Below are positions 29,752-40,459 of a DNA stretch of 64,000 bases, one piece after another. Made by a program: the position numbers and the translations under genes. Source of the stretch: an uncultured Alphaproteobacteria bacterium (GTDB taxonomy: Bacteria > Pseudomonadota > Alphaproteobacteria > Caulobacterales > Caulobacteraceae); contig CAIVVM010000034.1 of the NCBI GenBank assembly GCA_903909375.1, forward strand, positions 62,001-126,000, in the 5' to 3' direction. Position 1 is the first letter of the stretch; each line of letters begins with the position of its first letter. Below the pieces are notes generated by a model. That model searched no databases, was not told the DNA's origin, and was given only the letters and a program-made list of their open reading frames with translations.

Positions 29752-29862
29752 AGCGTGACAGCTTCAAGTGGATACCGGTTGAAGCGCCCGCCACGCTCTA
29801 AACATATGAAGAGCGAGCCTTTTTGTCCGGATCGGATGAGTCCATCTGATCCGGAAAGGCTC
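29750..29862 (+). repeat. Two-hairpin intergenic repeat after nuoN
   Basis: First hairpin: AGAGCGTG (29750-29757) with CACGCTCT (29792-29799), plus inner GCTTCAA/TTGAAGC (29761-29767/29779-29785). Second: GAGCCTTTTTGTCCGGATC from 29815 with GATCCGGAAAGGCTC ending 29862, stem apex GGATG/CATC. CTAGAG follows both. The bipartite form with a flanking CTAGAGC is the style of dispersed palindromes in alphaproteobacterial gaps. It may double as transcript terminator for nuoN. Confidence 0.65.
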
Positions 29863-29868
29863 TAGAGT

Positions 29869-30624
29869 TTGGCCAACCACCCGCCGGTCGAAGCCTACGA
29901 CGAACTCGACTCCACGAACGCTGAAGCGCGGCGACGCGCGGAGGCAGGCGAGGCGGGGCCGGTCTGGATTACTGCGAGATTGCAGACGGCGGGCAGGGGA
30001 CGGCGAGGGCGAACCTGGTCCACCCAACCCGGGAATCTGGCGGCGACCCTTCTGACCCTGACGGACCGGCCTCCGGCAGAGGCGGCGCAACTTTCCTTCG
30101 TCGCCGCGTTGGCGGCCTGCGACCTTGCGGACACCTGCCTTGGCGCCGGCGCGGCCTGTCTCAAATGGCCCAACGATGTGCTGATCCATGGACGCAAGGC
30201 GGTCGGCATTCTGGTCGAGTCCGGAACCCGACCGGACGGCCGTCTCTGGCTGGCGGTTGGGGTCGGCGTGAACCTCGCCCATGCGCCACAGGATGTTGAT
30301 CGCCCGGCCACCGCGTTCGCGGAACACATGTCCGGACCGCCGCCTGAACCCCTGGCAGCGCTGGACGTGATGGCGACAGCCTTCGAGCGTTGGCGCAAGG
30401 TCTGGTCTACAACCGGCTTTGCGGCCATTGCAGCAGGCTGGACAGAACGGGCGACGGGCCTCGGTCAGCGCTGTGAGGCCCGGCTGCCCAATCGCAGTGT
30501 GTCCGGCGTGGCCGAGGGCATGGATGTCGATGGAGCGCTGCGACTGAGGCTGGACGACGGCGGCCTGGAGCGCATAACCGCCGGCGATGTGTTTTTCGGA
30601 GGCCGCGATGCTGCTGGCAATTGA
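29869..30624 (+). CDS. birA: Biotin--[acetyl-CoA-carboxylase] ligase (catalytic-only)
   Basis: Attaches biotin to the AccB lysine; 251 residues. The biotinyl-AMP loop [16 protein letters not shown] (about residues 43-58), [20 protein letters not shown] and the C-terminal beta-barrel are present. It starts directly at the catalytic domain, so there is no N-terminal winged-helix repressor as in E. coli BirA; it should not regulate biotin genes. TTG 29869 is the only start that keeps the [15 protein letters not shown] opening. Overlaps coaX by 17 bp. Its substrate AccB is encoded at 62309-62791. Confidence 0.94.
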   Translation: MANHPPVEAYDELDSTNAEARRRAEAGEAGPVWITARLQTAGRGRRGRTWSTQPGNLAATLLTLTDRPPAEAAQLSFVAALAACDLADTCLGAGAACLKWPNDVLIHGRKAVGILVESGTRPDGRLWLAVGVGVNLAHAPQDVDRPATAFAEHMSGPPPEPLAALDVMATAFERWRKVWSTTGFAAIAAGWTERATGLGQRCEARLPNRSVSGVAEGMDVDGALRLRLDDGGLERITAGDVFFGGRDAAGN

Positions 30625-31381
30625 ACAGGGCAACACCAACACGCTTTTCGCGGTTCACGACGGCGCGACCTGGATCGCCCAGTGGCGCACGGCCACCCAT
30701 TCCACCCGGACGGCGGATGAGTATGCCGTGTGGCTATCCCAGCTCCTGGGGATGGCGGGTCTGGCCATGAGTACGTTCGATGGCTGTATCATCTCCAGCG
30801 TGGTGCCACAGTCGATCTTCAATCTGCGCAATCTGGCCCGTCGATACCTGCATGTGGAACCGATGGTGATCGGCGAGAACGTCGACCTGGGCATCGAAGT
30901 GCGGATCGAGAAGCCGTCCGAAGCCGGGGCTGACCGTCTGGTGAACGCCGTGGGCGCGCACATCGTCTACCCGGGTGACCTGATCGTCATCGACAGCGGC
31001 ACGGCCACCACCTTCGATATCGTGGCGGCCGACGGAGGCCTCGAAGGCTGTGCGATTGCGCCTGGAATCAACCTGTCGATGGAGGCGCTGCACCAGGCTG
31101 CGGCCAAGCTGCCGCGCATCGCCATCCAGAAGCCGCAGCGAATAATCGGCAAGGATACGGTCGGGGCCATGCAATCTGGCGTGTTCTGGGGGTATATAGG
31201 TCTGATCGAGGGACTGATCGCGCGTATCAAGGGCGAGTGGGACCGTCCCATGACCGTCGTCGGAACCGGAGGGGTCGCCTCTCTGTTCCATGGCGCGACG
31301 ACAACGATCGACCATTTCGACCCCGACCTCACCATCCGCGGCATGCTGGAAATCTGGCGCCGCAATTCAACGAAGGCCTGA
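30608..31381 (+). CDS. coaX: Type III pantothenate kinase
   Basis: First enzyme of coenzyme A synthesis, 257 residues of the ASKHA fold. The phosphate-1 motif is [11 protein letters not shown], with Glu instead of the common Asp, as in other members from this lineage. [12 protein letters not shown] and [17 protein letters not shown] are the phosphate-2 and substrate regions, and GTGGVASLF closes. ATG 30608 has GGAGG 7 nt upstream and lies inside birA. Ends with a TGATG overlap with rnj. Confidence 0.96.
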   Translation: MLLAIEQGNTNTLFAVHDGATWIAQWRTATHSTRTADEYAVWLSQLLGMAGLAMSTFDGCIISSVVPQSIFNLRNLARRYLHVEPMVIGENVDLGIEVRIEKPSEAGADRLVNAVGAHIVYPGDLIVIDSGTATTFDIVAADGGLEGCAIAPGINLSMEALHQAAAKLPRIAIQKPQRIIGKDTVGAMQSGVFWGYIGLIEGLIARIKGEWDRPMTVVGTGGVASLFHGATTTIDHFDPDLTIRGMLEIWRRNSTKA

Positions 31382-33060
31382 TGGCAAAATCCAAGAACGA
31401 CGAACTCGTCTTCCTCCCGCTGGGGGGATCGAACGAGATCGGAATGAACTTCAATCTGTACGGCTTTGGCCCACCCGACGACCGCAAATGGATCGTGGTG
31501 GATCTGGGCGTGACCTTTGGCGACCAGACCACGCCGGGCGTCGAAGTGATCCTGCCCGACCCTGAATTCATGGAGCAGAACGCGGACCGCCTATTGGGCA
31601 TCGTGCTGACTCACGCCCACGAGGATCACATTGGCGCGGTCGCCCACCTCTGGCCCCGCTTCAAGGCGCCGATCTACGCAACGCCCTTCACCGCATTCAT
31701 CCTGCGCGAAAAGCTGCGTGAAGCCGATCTGCTGGACGAGGCCGAAATCACCATAGTGCCGCTCGGCGGGACTATCGAACTGGGACCGTTCCAGCTTGAG
31801 CTGATCACCCTGACGCACTCGATCCCGGAGCCCAACGGTCTGGCGATCCGCACACCGCTCGGCACCATCCTGCACACCGGCGACTGGAAGATTGACCCGG
31901 ACCCGTTGCTGGGTGGCCCCACCGACATCGACGCCATCCGCAAGCTGGGCGACGAGGGCGTGCTGGCCATGGTCTGCGACAGCACCAACGTGTTCGTCGA
32001 CGGTCACGCCGGCTCCGAGGCAGACGTCCGCAAGACCCTCATCCCGCTGATTGGTTCGCTGAAGGGCAGGGTGGCGGTGGCCTGTTTCGCTTCCAACGTG
32101 GCGCGAATGGACAGCGTGATCCGGGCAGCCGAGGCCAATGGGCGACGGGTTTGTCTGGTGGGCCGATCCATGCACCGGATGGCGGCGGCGGCGAAATCGG
32201 TAGGTCTGATGACCGACATCAAGCCCTTCATCGAGGATTCAGAGGCCAAGCGCCTGCCTGCTGAAGGCGTGCTCTATCTCTGTACCGGCAGCCAGGGTGA
32301 ACCGCGCGCGGCTCTGTCCCGGATCGCGGAAGGCACACACCCGCATGTGAAGCTGGGCGCAAATGATTCCTGCCTGTTCTCCAGCCGGGTGATCCCGGGC
32401 AATGATATCCCGATCCGCAACCTGCAGAACAAGCTGACCGAGCGTGGCGTGCGCCTCTACACCGAACGCGACCATCCGGGCATTCACGTCTCGGGCCACC
32501 CCTGCCGTGACGAGCTGGCGCAGATGTACGCCTGGGCGCGGCCGGAGATTGCGGTGCCGACCCATGGTGAGCGGCGCCACCTTATGGAACACGCCGCCTT
32601 CGCCCGTGATCTACAGGTGCCGCAGCAGGTGACCCCGCGCAATGGCGACATGGTGCGGCTGGCTCCCGGGCGCGCCGAAGTCATTGATGAGGTGACAGCT
32701 GGCCGGCTCTATGTGGACGCTGGTGTCGTGGTTTCGGAACACGGCGATGCGCTGCGCGAACGCCGCCATGCGGCCTACAACGGTATGCTGACGGTATCGG
32801 TGGTGCTGGATGAGCGCGGGCGAATCGTATCCGGGCCCCAGGTGCGTGCGCTGGGCCTGCCTACCGAGAGCGAAGACCATCTCGACGAGGTTCTGAACGA
32901 CCTGGCCGATGAGGCCGAGACGGCGCTGAAGCGGATCAAGGGCGACGAGCTTGAACAGGACGAGCTGATTGAGAAGGCGATCTCTCGCGGCGTAAAGAAA
33001 GCCAGCCAACGGATCTGGGGTCGGCGGCCGGTGGTAGAGACGACGGTGCTGCGGGTCTGA
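31381..33060 (+). CDS. rnj: Ribonuclease J
   Basis: Metallo-beta-lactamase/beta-CASP ribonuclease with 5'-3' exo- and endonuclease activity on mRNA and rRNA; 559 residues. Metal ligands are in THAHEDHIGA (His78, His80, Asp82, His83), with LTHSIPEPNG, HTGDWKID and the CASP motifs (CFASNVARMDSV, GSQGEPRAAL, HVSGHPCRDEL, PTHGERRH). The C-terminal domain is complete. Start ATG 31381 shares one base with the coaX stop. Alphaproteobacteria carry RNase J alongside RNase E. Confidence 0.96.
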   Translation: MAKSKNDELVFLPLGGSNEIGMNFNLYGFGPPDDRKWIVVDLGVTFGDQTTPGVEVILPDPEFMEQNADRLLGIVLTHAHEDHIGAVAHLWPRFKAPIYATPFTAFILREKLREADLLDEAEITIVPLGGTIELGPFQLELITLTHSIPEPNGLAIRTPLGTILHTGDWKIDPDPLLGGPTDIDAIRKLGDEGVLAMVCDSTNVFVDGHAGSEADVRKTLIPLIGSLKGRVAVACFASNVARMDSVIRAAEANGRRVCLVGRSMHRMAAAAKSVGLMTDIKPFIEDSEAKRLPAEGVLYLCTGSQGEPRAALSRIAEGTHPHVKLGANDSCLFSSRVIPGNDIPIRNLQNKLTERGVRLYTERDHPGIHVSGHPCRDELAQMYAWARPEIAVPTHGERRHLMEHAAFARDLQVPQQVTPRNGDMVRLAPGRAEVIDEVTAGRLYVDAGVVVSEHGDALRERRHAAYNGMLTVSVVLDERGRIVSGPQVRALGLPTESEDHLDEVLNDLADEAETALKRIKGDELEQDELIEKAISRGVKKASQRIWGRRPVVETTVLRV

Positions 33061-33156
33061 CCTAAGGCCGCTTGCTCTGGACGCCAACCCCGGCTTTGAT
33101 GCCCTCTGCGAGACGCGGGAACCGCGCCGCTTAACGGGGCTGGGAGGCGTGCCGGA

Positions 33157-35403
33157 ATGACGGCCTATAAGGGCGTTCGCATTGTCGATTTCAGCCAGGG
33201 CATGGTCGGGCCTATGGCCGCCATGCTGCTGGGGGATTTCGGAGCCGAGATCGTCAAGGTGGAGCCGCCGGGCGGCGACCGGCTGAAGGATCACCCCGGG
33301 TATCTGGCCTGGAACCGCAACAAGCAGGTGGCCACTCTCGATCTTGAGGCCGAGGCGGGCATTGCGGCGGCACACACGCTGATCGCCGGCGCTGACGTGG
33401 CATTGTTCGATCTCGGACCCACCCGATTGAAGGCGCTGGGTCTGGATGCCGACAGCCTGACCACCGCGTATCCGAATCTGATCCACGCCTGGATGCCGCC
33501 CTATGGAACCTCGGGTCGGTGGAGTGACCTGCCCGGGCATCACAGCCTGCTGGCGGCGCTCACCGCCATGCCGTTTCGCCAGGGCGCCTGGGGCGATACC
33601 CCGGTTCATATGGTTCTGCCGATCGCGCATTCGTCGCAGGCGGTTCTGGGCGCGACAGCCATCGGCGCTGCGCTGTTTGAGCGAACCCTGAGCGGAATGG
33701 GGCAAGCGGTTACAGTCAGCGGATTGCACGGATCGGCCGAATGCGCGCCACCGATGAGATTTGACAATATCGAACCTCTGCCGCGGGGCACCCCGCCGGG
33801 GGCCAATCCGCGTTACCGCCTCTACAAGTGCGCTGACGACGAATGGTTTTTCCTGGGCACGCTCTTCACCAACTTCTATCGCAAGGCCTTCGAGGCGCTG
33901 GAACTGGGTGACCTGTTCGAGGTGCTTGAACAGGACATGGTGGGAGCCCGCGAGATGCTGATCGGCATCTTCGAAACCCGTCCGCGCGACGAGTGGCTGA
34001 CGCTGCTTCAGGCCCATGATGTGCCCTGCGCTCCCGTCCGGCGGCGTGAGGTGTGGATGGCGGGCGAGGCCGTGGCAGAGGCTGGCATGCGCCTCGTGTT
34101 CGATCACCCGGTGCTTGGCGAGGTGGCCATGCCGGCGCCGCCTGCGCGTCTCAGCGCTACGCCGGCCCGGATCGCCGGGTTACCCAGAGATGTGGGAACG
34201 CCGCCCGCCTGGCCTTCAAAGGTCCCGGTCGTCGCAGAGCCCAGGCGTAGCGGTCCGCCGCTGGCCGGGATCAAGGTGCTGAACCTCGGAACTGTGATCG
34301 CAGGCGCCTATGCCGGGACCATCCTTGCCAACCTCGGCGCCGAGGTTATCAAGATCGAAGGTCCGGAAGCCGACCCGTTCCGCTCCGATGGATCGCAGTT
34401 CCTGGTCTACAATCGCGGGGTACGCGGCCTCGGGCTTGACCTGAAGCAGACGGCGGCGCGCGATACTTTTCTGGACATGGTGCGGTCGGCCGATGTGGTG
34501 ATCGACAACTACCGACTGGGGGTTCGGGATCGGCTGGGCATCACCTATCCGGCGCTCAAGGCGATTAACCCCCGGATCATCTCATGCTCGATCAACGCCT
34601 ATGGCGACAGCGGGTCACGTGCAGCCCTGCCGGGCTTTGATCCATTGATGCAGTCCGAAGGCGGGATGATGGCCGCCCAGGGCGGCGACGACGATCCGGT
34701 GCTCTACACGATCGCGGTGAACGATATCGCCACGGCCGCCGTGGTGAGCGCCGCCGTCGTGGCCGCGCTGAACGCCCGCGAGACCACAGGAGAAGGACAG
34801 GAGATCGTTTCCAGCCTGCTCGCACAGAGCCTGCTCTATCAACTGGGTGATATGGTCGACTATGCCGGGCGACCGGCCGGCGATCTGGGCGGTCGCGATT
34901 GCCTGGGTTTGCGGGCGCTGCATCGGTACTATCCCTGTGTGGACGGCTGGATCGCCCTGGCTTGTGAAACGCAGGCCGAGGCCGGGGCCGTGGGACAGGT
35001 GCTGGGTATCGACATTGATAGTGACGCGCTGACGGCTGCCCGCGACGGTGACCTGGCCATCCGTGTCGAGGCGGCGCTGGCGTCACGCGCGCGTGACGAG
35101 ATGGTGGATGCGCTGCTGACAGCGGGGGCGGTGGCCACACCGGTGCGACGCTTCGATGAAGCGCTGCAGGACCCCTGGCTTTGGGATAACGGCCACATGG
35201 CGCCCTGGACACATCCCAGGCTCGGGCCCGGTGTCAGCGCGCGCACCTACGCTGATTTCAGCCGTACGCCCGGCGGGTTCAAGCTGCCCACGCCGGACCT
35301 GGGGGAGCACACACGCCAGGTGCTCGCGGACTATGGTGTGCCGGAGGCGCGGGTTACGGAATTGATGGCGACAGGCGCGGCGTTCGTGGCCCCGCAGGCC
35401 TGA
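33157..35403 (+). CDS. Tandem class III (CaiB/BaiF) CoA-transferase
   Basis: Two family III CoA-transferase domains in one 748-residue chain, residues about 1-350 and 368-740. Both begin with the signature (VRIVDFSQGMVGPMAAMLLGDFGAEIVKVE; IKVLNLGTVIAGAYAGTILANLGAEVIKIE). Only the second half keeps PGFDPLMQSEGGMM and the catalytic Asp523 in AVNDIATA; the first half has PGHHSLLAALTAM and PIAHSSQAV at those places. One active and one structural half is likely. Acyl-CoA substrate unknown; the adjacent epimerase suggests branched or odd-chain acyl-CoA metabolism. ATG 33157 with GGGAGG upstream. Confidence 0.88.
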   Translation: MTAYKGVRIVDFSQGMVGPMAAMLLGDFGAEIVKVEPPGGDRLKDHPGYLAWNRNKQVATLDLEAEAGIAAAHTLIAGADVALFDLGPTRLKALGLDADSLTTAYPNLIHAWMPPYGTSGRWSDLPGHHSLLAALTAMPFRQGAWGDTPVHMVLPIAHSSQAVLGATAIGAALFERTLSGMGQAVTVSGLHGSAECAPPMRFDNIEPLPRGTPPGANPRYRLYKCADDEWFFLGTLFTNFYRKAFEALELGDLFEVLEQDMVGAREMLIGIFETRPRDEWLTLLQAHDVPCAPVRRREVWMAGEAVAEAGMRLVFDHPVLGEVAMPAPPARLSATPARIAGLPRDVGTPPAWPSKVPVVAEPRRSGPPLAGIKVLNLGTVIAGAYAGTILANLGAEVIKIEGPEADPFRSDGSQFLVYNRGVRGLGLDLKQTAARDTFLDMVRSADVVIDNYRLGVRDRLGITYPALKAINPRIISCSINAYGDSGSRAALPGFDPLMQSEGGMMAAQGGDDDPVLYTIAVNDIATAAVVSAAVVAALNARETTGEGQEIVSSLLAQSLLYQLGDMVDYAGRPAGDLGGRDCLGLRALHRYYPCVDGWIALACETQAEAGAVGQVLGIDIDSDALTAARDGDLAIRVEAALASRARDEMVDALLTAGAVATPVRRFDEALQDPWLWDNGHMAPWTHPRLGPGVSARTYADFSRTPGGFKLPTPDLGEHTRQVLADYGVPEARVTELMATGAAFVAPQA

Positions 35404-35453
35404 GCCAACCGACCGATCTCGCCATAGGCGCCCATGCGCGTTATAGGGTCGGC

Positions 35454-35876
35454 ATGATCGGAAAACTGAATCACGTGGGCGTCGCCACCCCCTCCATCGA
35501 GGCCTCCCTGACGATCTATCGCGATCTGCTGGGCGCGACGAAGATCGGGGAGCGGTTTGCGCTGCCGGAGCAGGGCGTCTGGGTCTGTTTCGTGGATGTG
35601 CCCAACAGCCAGATCGAGTTGATCGAGCCCTACGGCGACAATTCGCCGCTCAAGGGCTTCCTCGAGAAGAACCCGGCGGGTGGCCAGCACCATATCTGCT
35701 TCGAGGTCCCCGACATCATCGCCGCGCGTGATGACATGGTGGCCAAGGGCGCGACCGTGCTGAACGGCGGCGTGCCCCGCATCGGCGCGCACAAGGTGCC
35801 GGTGATCTTCGTACATCCGAAGAACATGGGCGGCGTGCTGGTGGAACTGATGGAAACTCCGAAGGGTGCGCACTGA
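35454..35876 (+). CDS. mce: Methylmalonyl-CoA epimerase
   Basis: Metal-dependent racemase of the vicinal oxygen chelate fold, 140 residues, converting (S)- to (R)-methylmalonyl-CoA for entry into the TCA cycle as succinyl-CoA. Family features include LNHVGVATPSIEASL with a metal His at about 7, IELIEPYGDNSPL, GGQHHICFEVPDI with the second metal His and the C-terminal GVLVELME Glu. The adjacent DUF1467 start shares one base with its stop. No mutase gene is in the window. Confidence 0.93.
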   Translation: MIGKLNHVGVATPSIEASLTIYRDLLGATKIGERFALPEQGVWVCFVDVPNSQIELIEPYGDNSPLKGFLEKNPAGGQHHICFEVPDIIAARDDMVAKGATVLNGGVPRIGAHKVPVIFVHPKNMGGVLVELMETPKGAH

Positions 35877-36136
35877 TGGGCGTCTTCACCTCGGTTGCGA
35901 TCTTCCTGACGGTCTGGTGGACGGTGCTGTTCTGTGTGCTGCCCTTCGGGACGGTCTCCCATGCCGAGGCCGGCATCGACAAGGGTGACGGCGGCGACCC
36001 GGGCGCACCGGTGGATCCCAGGCTCAAGCAGAAGTTCATCACCACCACCTGGATCTCGGCGATCATCTTCGCGGTGATCTACGCGGTGGTCTATTTCGGC
36101 CTGGTGCCCCTGCCGCGGGTACCTGGCGGCCTTTAG
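35876..36136 (+). CDS. DUF1467 family membrane protein
   Basis: An 86-residue protein with two transmembrane helices (about 5-25 and 57-78) joined by a hydrophilic loop with [24 protein letters not shown]. The pattern [15 protein letters not shown] plus that loop is the DUF1467 signature, a small alphaproteobacterial family of unknown function that often follows mce and precedes proS, as here. Start by TGATG overlap with mce. Confidence 0.85.
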   Translation: MGVFTSVAIFLTVWWTVLFCVLPFGTVSHAEAGIDKGDGGDPGAPVDPRLKQKFITTTWISAIIFAVIYAVVYFGLVPLPRVPGGL

Positions 36137-36213
36137 CCGCGCCACATCGTTGCCAATGTCTTCATGGCAAGGGTATCAGGGCCGTCCCATCTGACCCGAG
36201 AGTCTCCGAACCC

Positions 36214-37530
36214 ATGCGCCTTTCGCGATACTTCATGCCGACCCTTCGCGAGGCGCCGTCCGATGCGCAGATCGTCTCGCACCAGCTGATGCTGCGCGCC
36301 GGGATGATCCGGCAGGAGGCCGCCGGCATCTATGCCTGGCTGCCGCTGGGCCTGAAGGTGCTGAAGAAGATCGAGCAGGTCGTGCGCGAGGAGATGAACC
36401 GCGCCGGGGCTGTCGAGATCCTGATGCCCACCTTGCAACTGGCCGACCTGTGGCGCGAGAGCGGGCGCTATGACGACTACGGCGAGGAGATGCTGCGCAT
36501 CAAGGACCGCCACGACCGGGACCTGCTGTACGGGCCCACGGCCGAGGAGGTCGTGACCGACATCTTCCGCAGCTACATCAAGTCCTACAAGGACCTGCCG
36601 AAGAACCTCTACAACATCCAGTGGAAGTTCCGCGACGAGCGCCGGCCCCGGTTCGGGGTGATGCGCGGGCGAGAGTTCCTGATGAAGGACGCCTATTCCT
36701 TCGACGTGGACGAGGCTGCGGCGCGCAGGTCCTACAACCGGATGTTCCTGGCCTATCTCAACGTCTATGCGCGGCTGGGGCTGAAGGCGATCCCGGTGAA
36801 GGCTGATCCCGGCCCCATCGGCGGCGACCTCAGCCACGAGTTCATGATCCTGGCCGACACCGGCGAGAGCCAGGTGTTCGCGCATCGCGATCTGGTGGAG
36901 ATGGGCGCGCCCGGCCCCGACATCGACTGGGACGGTGACCTGGAGGCCGAGGTTACCCGTCGCACCAGCCTCTATGCCGCTTCGGACGAGATGCATGATG
37001 TGGCGCGTTTCGACGCCATGCCCGCCGACAAGCAGATGACTGCGCGGGGCATCGAGGTAGGGCACATCTTCTACTTCGGCACGAAGTACTCCGGGCCGAT
37101 GAAGGCCAATGTGACCGGGCCGGACGGCAAGGATACACCGGTGCAGATGGGCTCCTACGGCGTCGGCGTATCGCGTCTTGTGGCGGCGATCATCGAGGCC
37201 AGCCATGACGCGGGCGGGATCATCTGGCCCGACAGCGTGGCGCCCTTTGGGGCGGCGGTGCTGAACCTGCGCGTAGGCGACGCCGCCTGCGACGCGGCGT
37301 GCGAAACGGCCTATGCCGCCCTGGTCGCGGCGGGCAAGGATCCGCTCTATGACGACCGCGATGAGCGGCCCGGCGCCAAGTTCGCCGCGACCGATCTTGT
37401 GGGCATCCCCTGGCAGCTGGTGATCGGTCCCAAGGGGCTGGCTGACGGCGTGGTCGAGCTCAAGCGCCGCGCCACCGGTGAGCGCCAGACCCTGCCGCTC
37501 GAGGCGGCGCTCAAGGCGATCACGGGATGA
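36214..37530 (+). CDS. proS: Prolyl-tRNA synthetase (short alphaproteobacterial type)
   Basis: Class II aminoacyl-tRNA synthetase charging tRNA-Pro, 438 residues. Motif 2 is seen in [32 protein letters not shown] and motif 3 in [16 protein letters not shown]. The prokaryote-type editing insertion between motifs 2 and 3 is absent or strongly reduced, consistent with the roughly 440-residue alphaproteobacterial form. The anticodon-binding domain is at the C-terminus ([21 protein letters not shown]). Overlaps the lol permease by 4 bp. Confidence 0.97.
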   Translation: MRLSRYFMPTLREAPSDAQIVSHQLMLRAGMIRQEAAGIYAWLPLGLKVLKKIEQVVREEMNRAGAVEILMPTLQLADLWRESGRYDDYGEEMLRIKDRHDRDLLYGPTAEEVVTDIFRSYIKSYKDLPKNLYNIQWKFRDERRPRFGVMRGREFLMKDAYSFDVDEAAARRSYNRMFLAYLNVYARLGLKAIPVKADPGPIGGDLSHEFMILADTGESQVFAHRDLVEMGAPGPDIDWDGDLEAEVTRRTSLYAASDEMHDVARFDAMPADKQMTARGIEVGHIFYFGTKYSGPMKANVTGPDGKDTPVQMGSYGVGVSRLVAAIIEASHDAGGIIWPDSVAPFGAAVLNLRVGDAACDAACETAYAALVAAGKDPLYDDRDERPGAKFAATDLVGIPWQLVIGPKGLADGVVELKRRATGERQTLPLEAALKAITG

Positions 37531-38814
37531 CCGACGCGGTCGCCGCCTCCGGCGGACGCGCGCGGCCATTCGGCCTGTGGGAGCGGATGCTGGCGATCCG
37601 CTACCTCCGTGCCCGGCGCACTCAGGGCGGGGTAGGGCTGATCTCGGTGATCTCCTTCATCGGCATCACGCTGGCGGTGGCGACGCTGATCATCGTCATG
37701 TCGGTAATGAACGGGTTCCGGACCGAGCTTCTAAGCCGCATCCTCGGCTTCCAGGGCCATGCCTTCGTGTCCGGCGGCGTGCTGGACGGCGATGAACGGG
37801 ATCGGGCGGTCGCGCGCCTGCTGAAGGTGCCCGGCGTCACCCAGGCCGCCTCCATCATCGAGGCGCAGGCCATCGCTATCGGGCCCAGCCAGATCACCGG
37901 CGCCCTGGTGCGGGGCATCACGCCGGGCGACCTCCGGGCCACGCCGCTGGTGGCGGGCAACATATCCAAGGGCGACCTGACGGCCTTCGGCGTCGGCGAC
38001 TATGGCGGCGACGTGATCATCCTGGGCGAGCGACTGGCGCAGATGCTGGGCGTGTCGCCCGGCGACACCATCTCCCTGATCTCCCCCTCGGGCGGCGCCA
38101 CGGCCTTCGGCGGAACCCCGCTGCAGAAGGCCTACACGGTGGGCGCCACCTTCAGCATCGGCATGAGCCAGTACGATCAGGCCTATATCTACATGCCGCT
38201 GGCCCAGGCGCAGCTGTTCTTCGGCCGCGAGGGCACCGCAGACGCCATCGAGATCCGGGTCGATGATCCCGACCGTATCCTGAAAATGATGCCCGCGCTC
38301 AGCAAGGCGGCGGGGCCGGCGGCCCTGGTCACCGACTGGATGCAGCGCGATTCTTCCTACTGGGGGGCACTTCAGGTGGAGCGGGCGGTGATGCGGCTGA
38401 TCCTGATGCTGCTGGTGGCCATCGCGGCCATGAACATCATCTCCGGCCTGGTCATGCTGGTGAAGAACAAGGGGCGCGACATCGCCATCCTGCGCACCAT
38501 GGGCGCGCCGCAGGGCTCGATCCTGAGGATTTTCTTCATGGCCGGGGCCAGCGTGGGCCTGCTGGGCACGGCGGCGGGCCTGATCATAGGGACGCTGTTC
38601 TGCCTCTACATCGGTCCGATCCAGGGCGTGGTGGAGTGGGTCACAGGTCAGGCGGTCTTCTCCTCCGACGTCTACTATCTGTCCCGGGTGCCGGCCCGGG
38701 TGGACTGGGCCGAGGTGGCCCTGATCGCCGGCTGGTCTCTTGGGATGAGTTTCCTGGCCACCCTGCCACCCTCGCTGAGGGCCGCGCGCATCGATCCGGT
38801 GGAGGCGCTGCGAT

Positions 38815-38822
<8 letters not shown>
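37527..38822 (+). CDS. lolC: Lipoprotein-releasing ABC transporter permease (LolC/LolE family)
   Basis: Inner-membrane permease that extracts mature lipoproteins for passage to LolA; 431 residues. One N-terminal helix (about 42-65), a large periplasmic MacB-like domain and three C-terminal helices (about 290-310, 335-360, 395-415). The family motif [31 protein letters not shown] is complete, and the coupling loop has [16 protein letters not shown]. Only one permease gene precedes lolD, so the transporter is probably a homodimer. ATGA overlap with proS. Confidence 0.95.
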
Positions 38823-39503
<681 letters not shown>

Positions 39504-39504
<1 letters not shown>

Positions 39505-39650
39505 GGCGGGCCGCCCGGCATCCACATACCGGGTGCCAGGATGATGAAAGATTTTACCGCAGAAAGACGCTGAAAGCGCAGAAGGGTGCCCGGGGTTCAT
39601 CCACCCACAGGGTGTCATCCCGGTTTCGCCAGAGGCGAAGACCGGGACCC
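39504..39650 (+). repeat. REP-like palindromes downstream of lolD
   Basis: Several small hairpins: GGGCGG/CCGCCC at 39504-39516, CCCGGCAT with ATACCGGG (39514-39533), and GTCATCCCGGTTTCGCC (39614-39630) with GGCGAAGACCGGGAC (39634-39648), which pair with one two-base bulge. Between them, around 39555-39585, a tract of CGCAG/GACGC/GCGCAG units resembles another dispersed short repeat. 39651-39799 shows nothing coding. Similar sequences are common between alphaproteobacterial genes. Confidence 0.55.
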
Positions 39651-39799
39651 ATAGACGCCGGGGTCGAGATGCTGGCGCAGCGTCGCCGCCGGGAAACTGC
39701 AACCATCAACCCAATCCCCAATCGCGATCAGCAAAAAACTCACCCACCACCCCCATCCTACGTCCGATCCTGACGTACCTCCGTGGTTCCCTGCGAACC

Positions 39800-40459
39800 A
39801 TGACCGCGACCACCCCTGATCGAGGCGCCGACATGCTGGCTGAGCTGGCTGAGATGGATCTCAGCGCGGCGAAGCATATCCACGCCCAGCTTCTCGCCGC
39901 CACCGAGGCGAGCGACGTGGCCGATCTCAGCCGGTCCTACCAGCGCGCGTCGCGTTGCGTACGCCAGACCCTGGCGCTGAAGGCGAAGCTGGCCCACGAG
40001 GGGGCTGGACAGGCGCGGTCAAACTGGACGTCGCCGCGCGCCGAAGAGTTGTCGCGCCGGTTGCACGGTTTCGCCCTCGATGATCGCACGATCAAGCTGC
40101 AGCATGCCGTGGATCGGGTGATCCTGGCTGAACACCCCGAACATGAGACGACCCGCGAGGCGCTGATCACGCGGCTGGACCGCGAAATCGACGATTGGGT
40201 CCACGAGCCCGACTTCGTGACCCGGGACCTCGACGCTCACGTTCTGTACGCCTGCCGCGCCCTTGGCCTCGACGAAGGGCTCGCCCGCCAATGGCGGGAC
40301 CTGCCCGAGGCCGATTTTGATCCGCCCGAACAGGACCTTGATGACCCTGGCGCCATCAGGCCCGGCGAAACCCGCCCCGACATTTCATTCAACGGGCAAG
40401 CCCAGGGCGTTGGTGACGCCCCCCTGACCGGAGCCTCGGGAAGGGTCGACACCGGCTGA
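39800..40459 (+). CDS. Uncharacterised protein (219 aa)
   Basis: No family recognised. Mostly helical and acidic: residues 1-75 have AELAEMDLSAAKHIHAQLL and YQRASRCVRQTLALKAKLA, then REALITRLDREIDDWVHEPDF and LDAHVLYACRALGLDEGLARQW. The last 45 residues are low-complexity, Asp/Pro/Gly-rich and probably disordered. No signal peptide or membrane segment. The ATG at 39800 follows about 295 bp of repeat DNA; it precedes lepB, with a 338-bp gap, on the same strand. The regular codon use suggests a genuine gene, probably lineage-specific. Confidence 0.65.
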   Translation: MTATTPDRGADMLAELAEMDLSAAKHIHAQLLAATEASDVADLSRSYQRASRCVRQTLALKAKLAHEGAGQARSNWTSPRAEELSRRLHGFALDDRTIKLQHAVDRVILAEHPEHETTREALITRLDREIDDWVHEPDFVTRDLDAHVLYACRALGLDEGLARQWRDLPEADFDPPEQDLDDPGAIRPGETRPDISFNGQAQGVGDAPLTGASGRVDTG

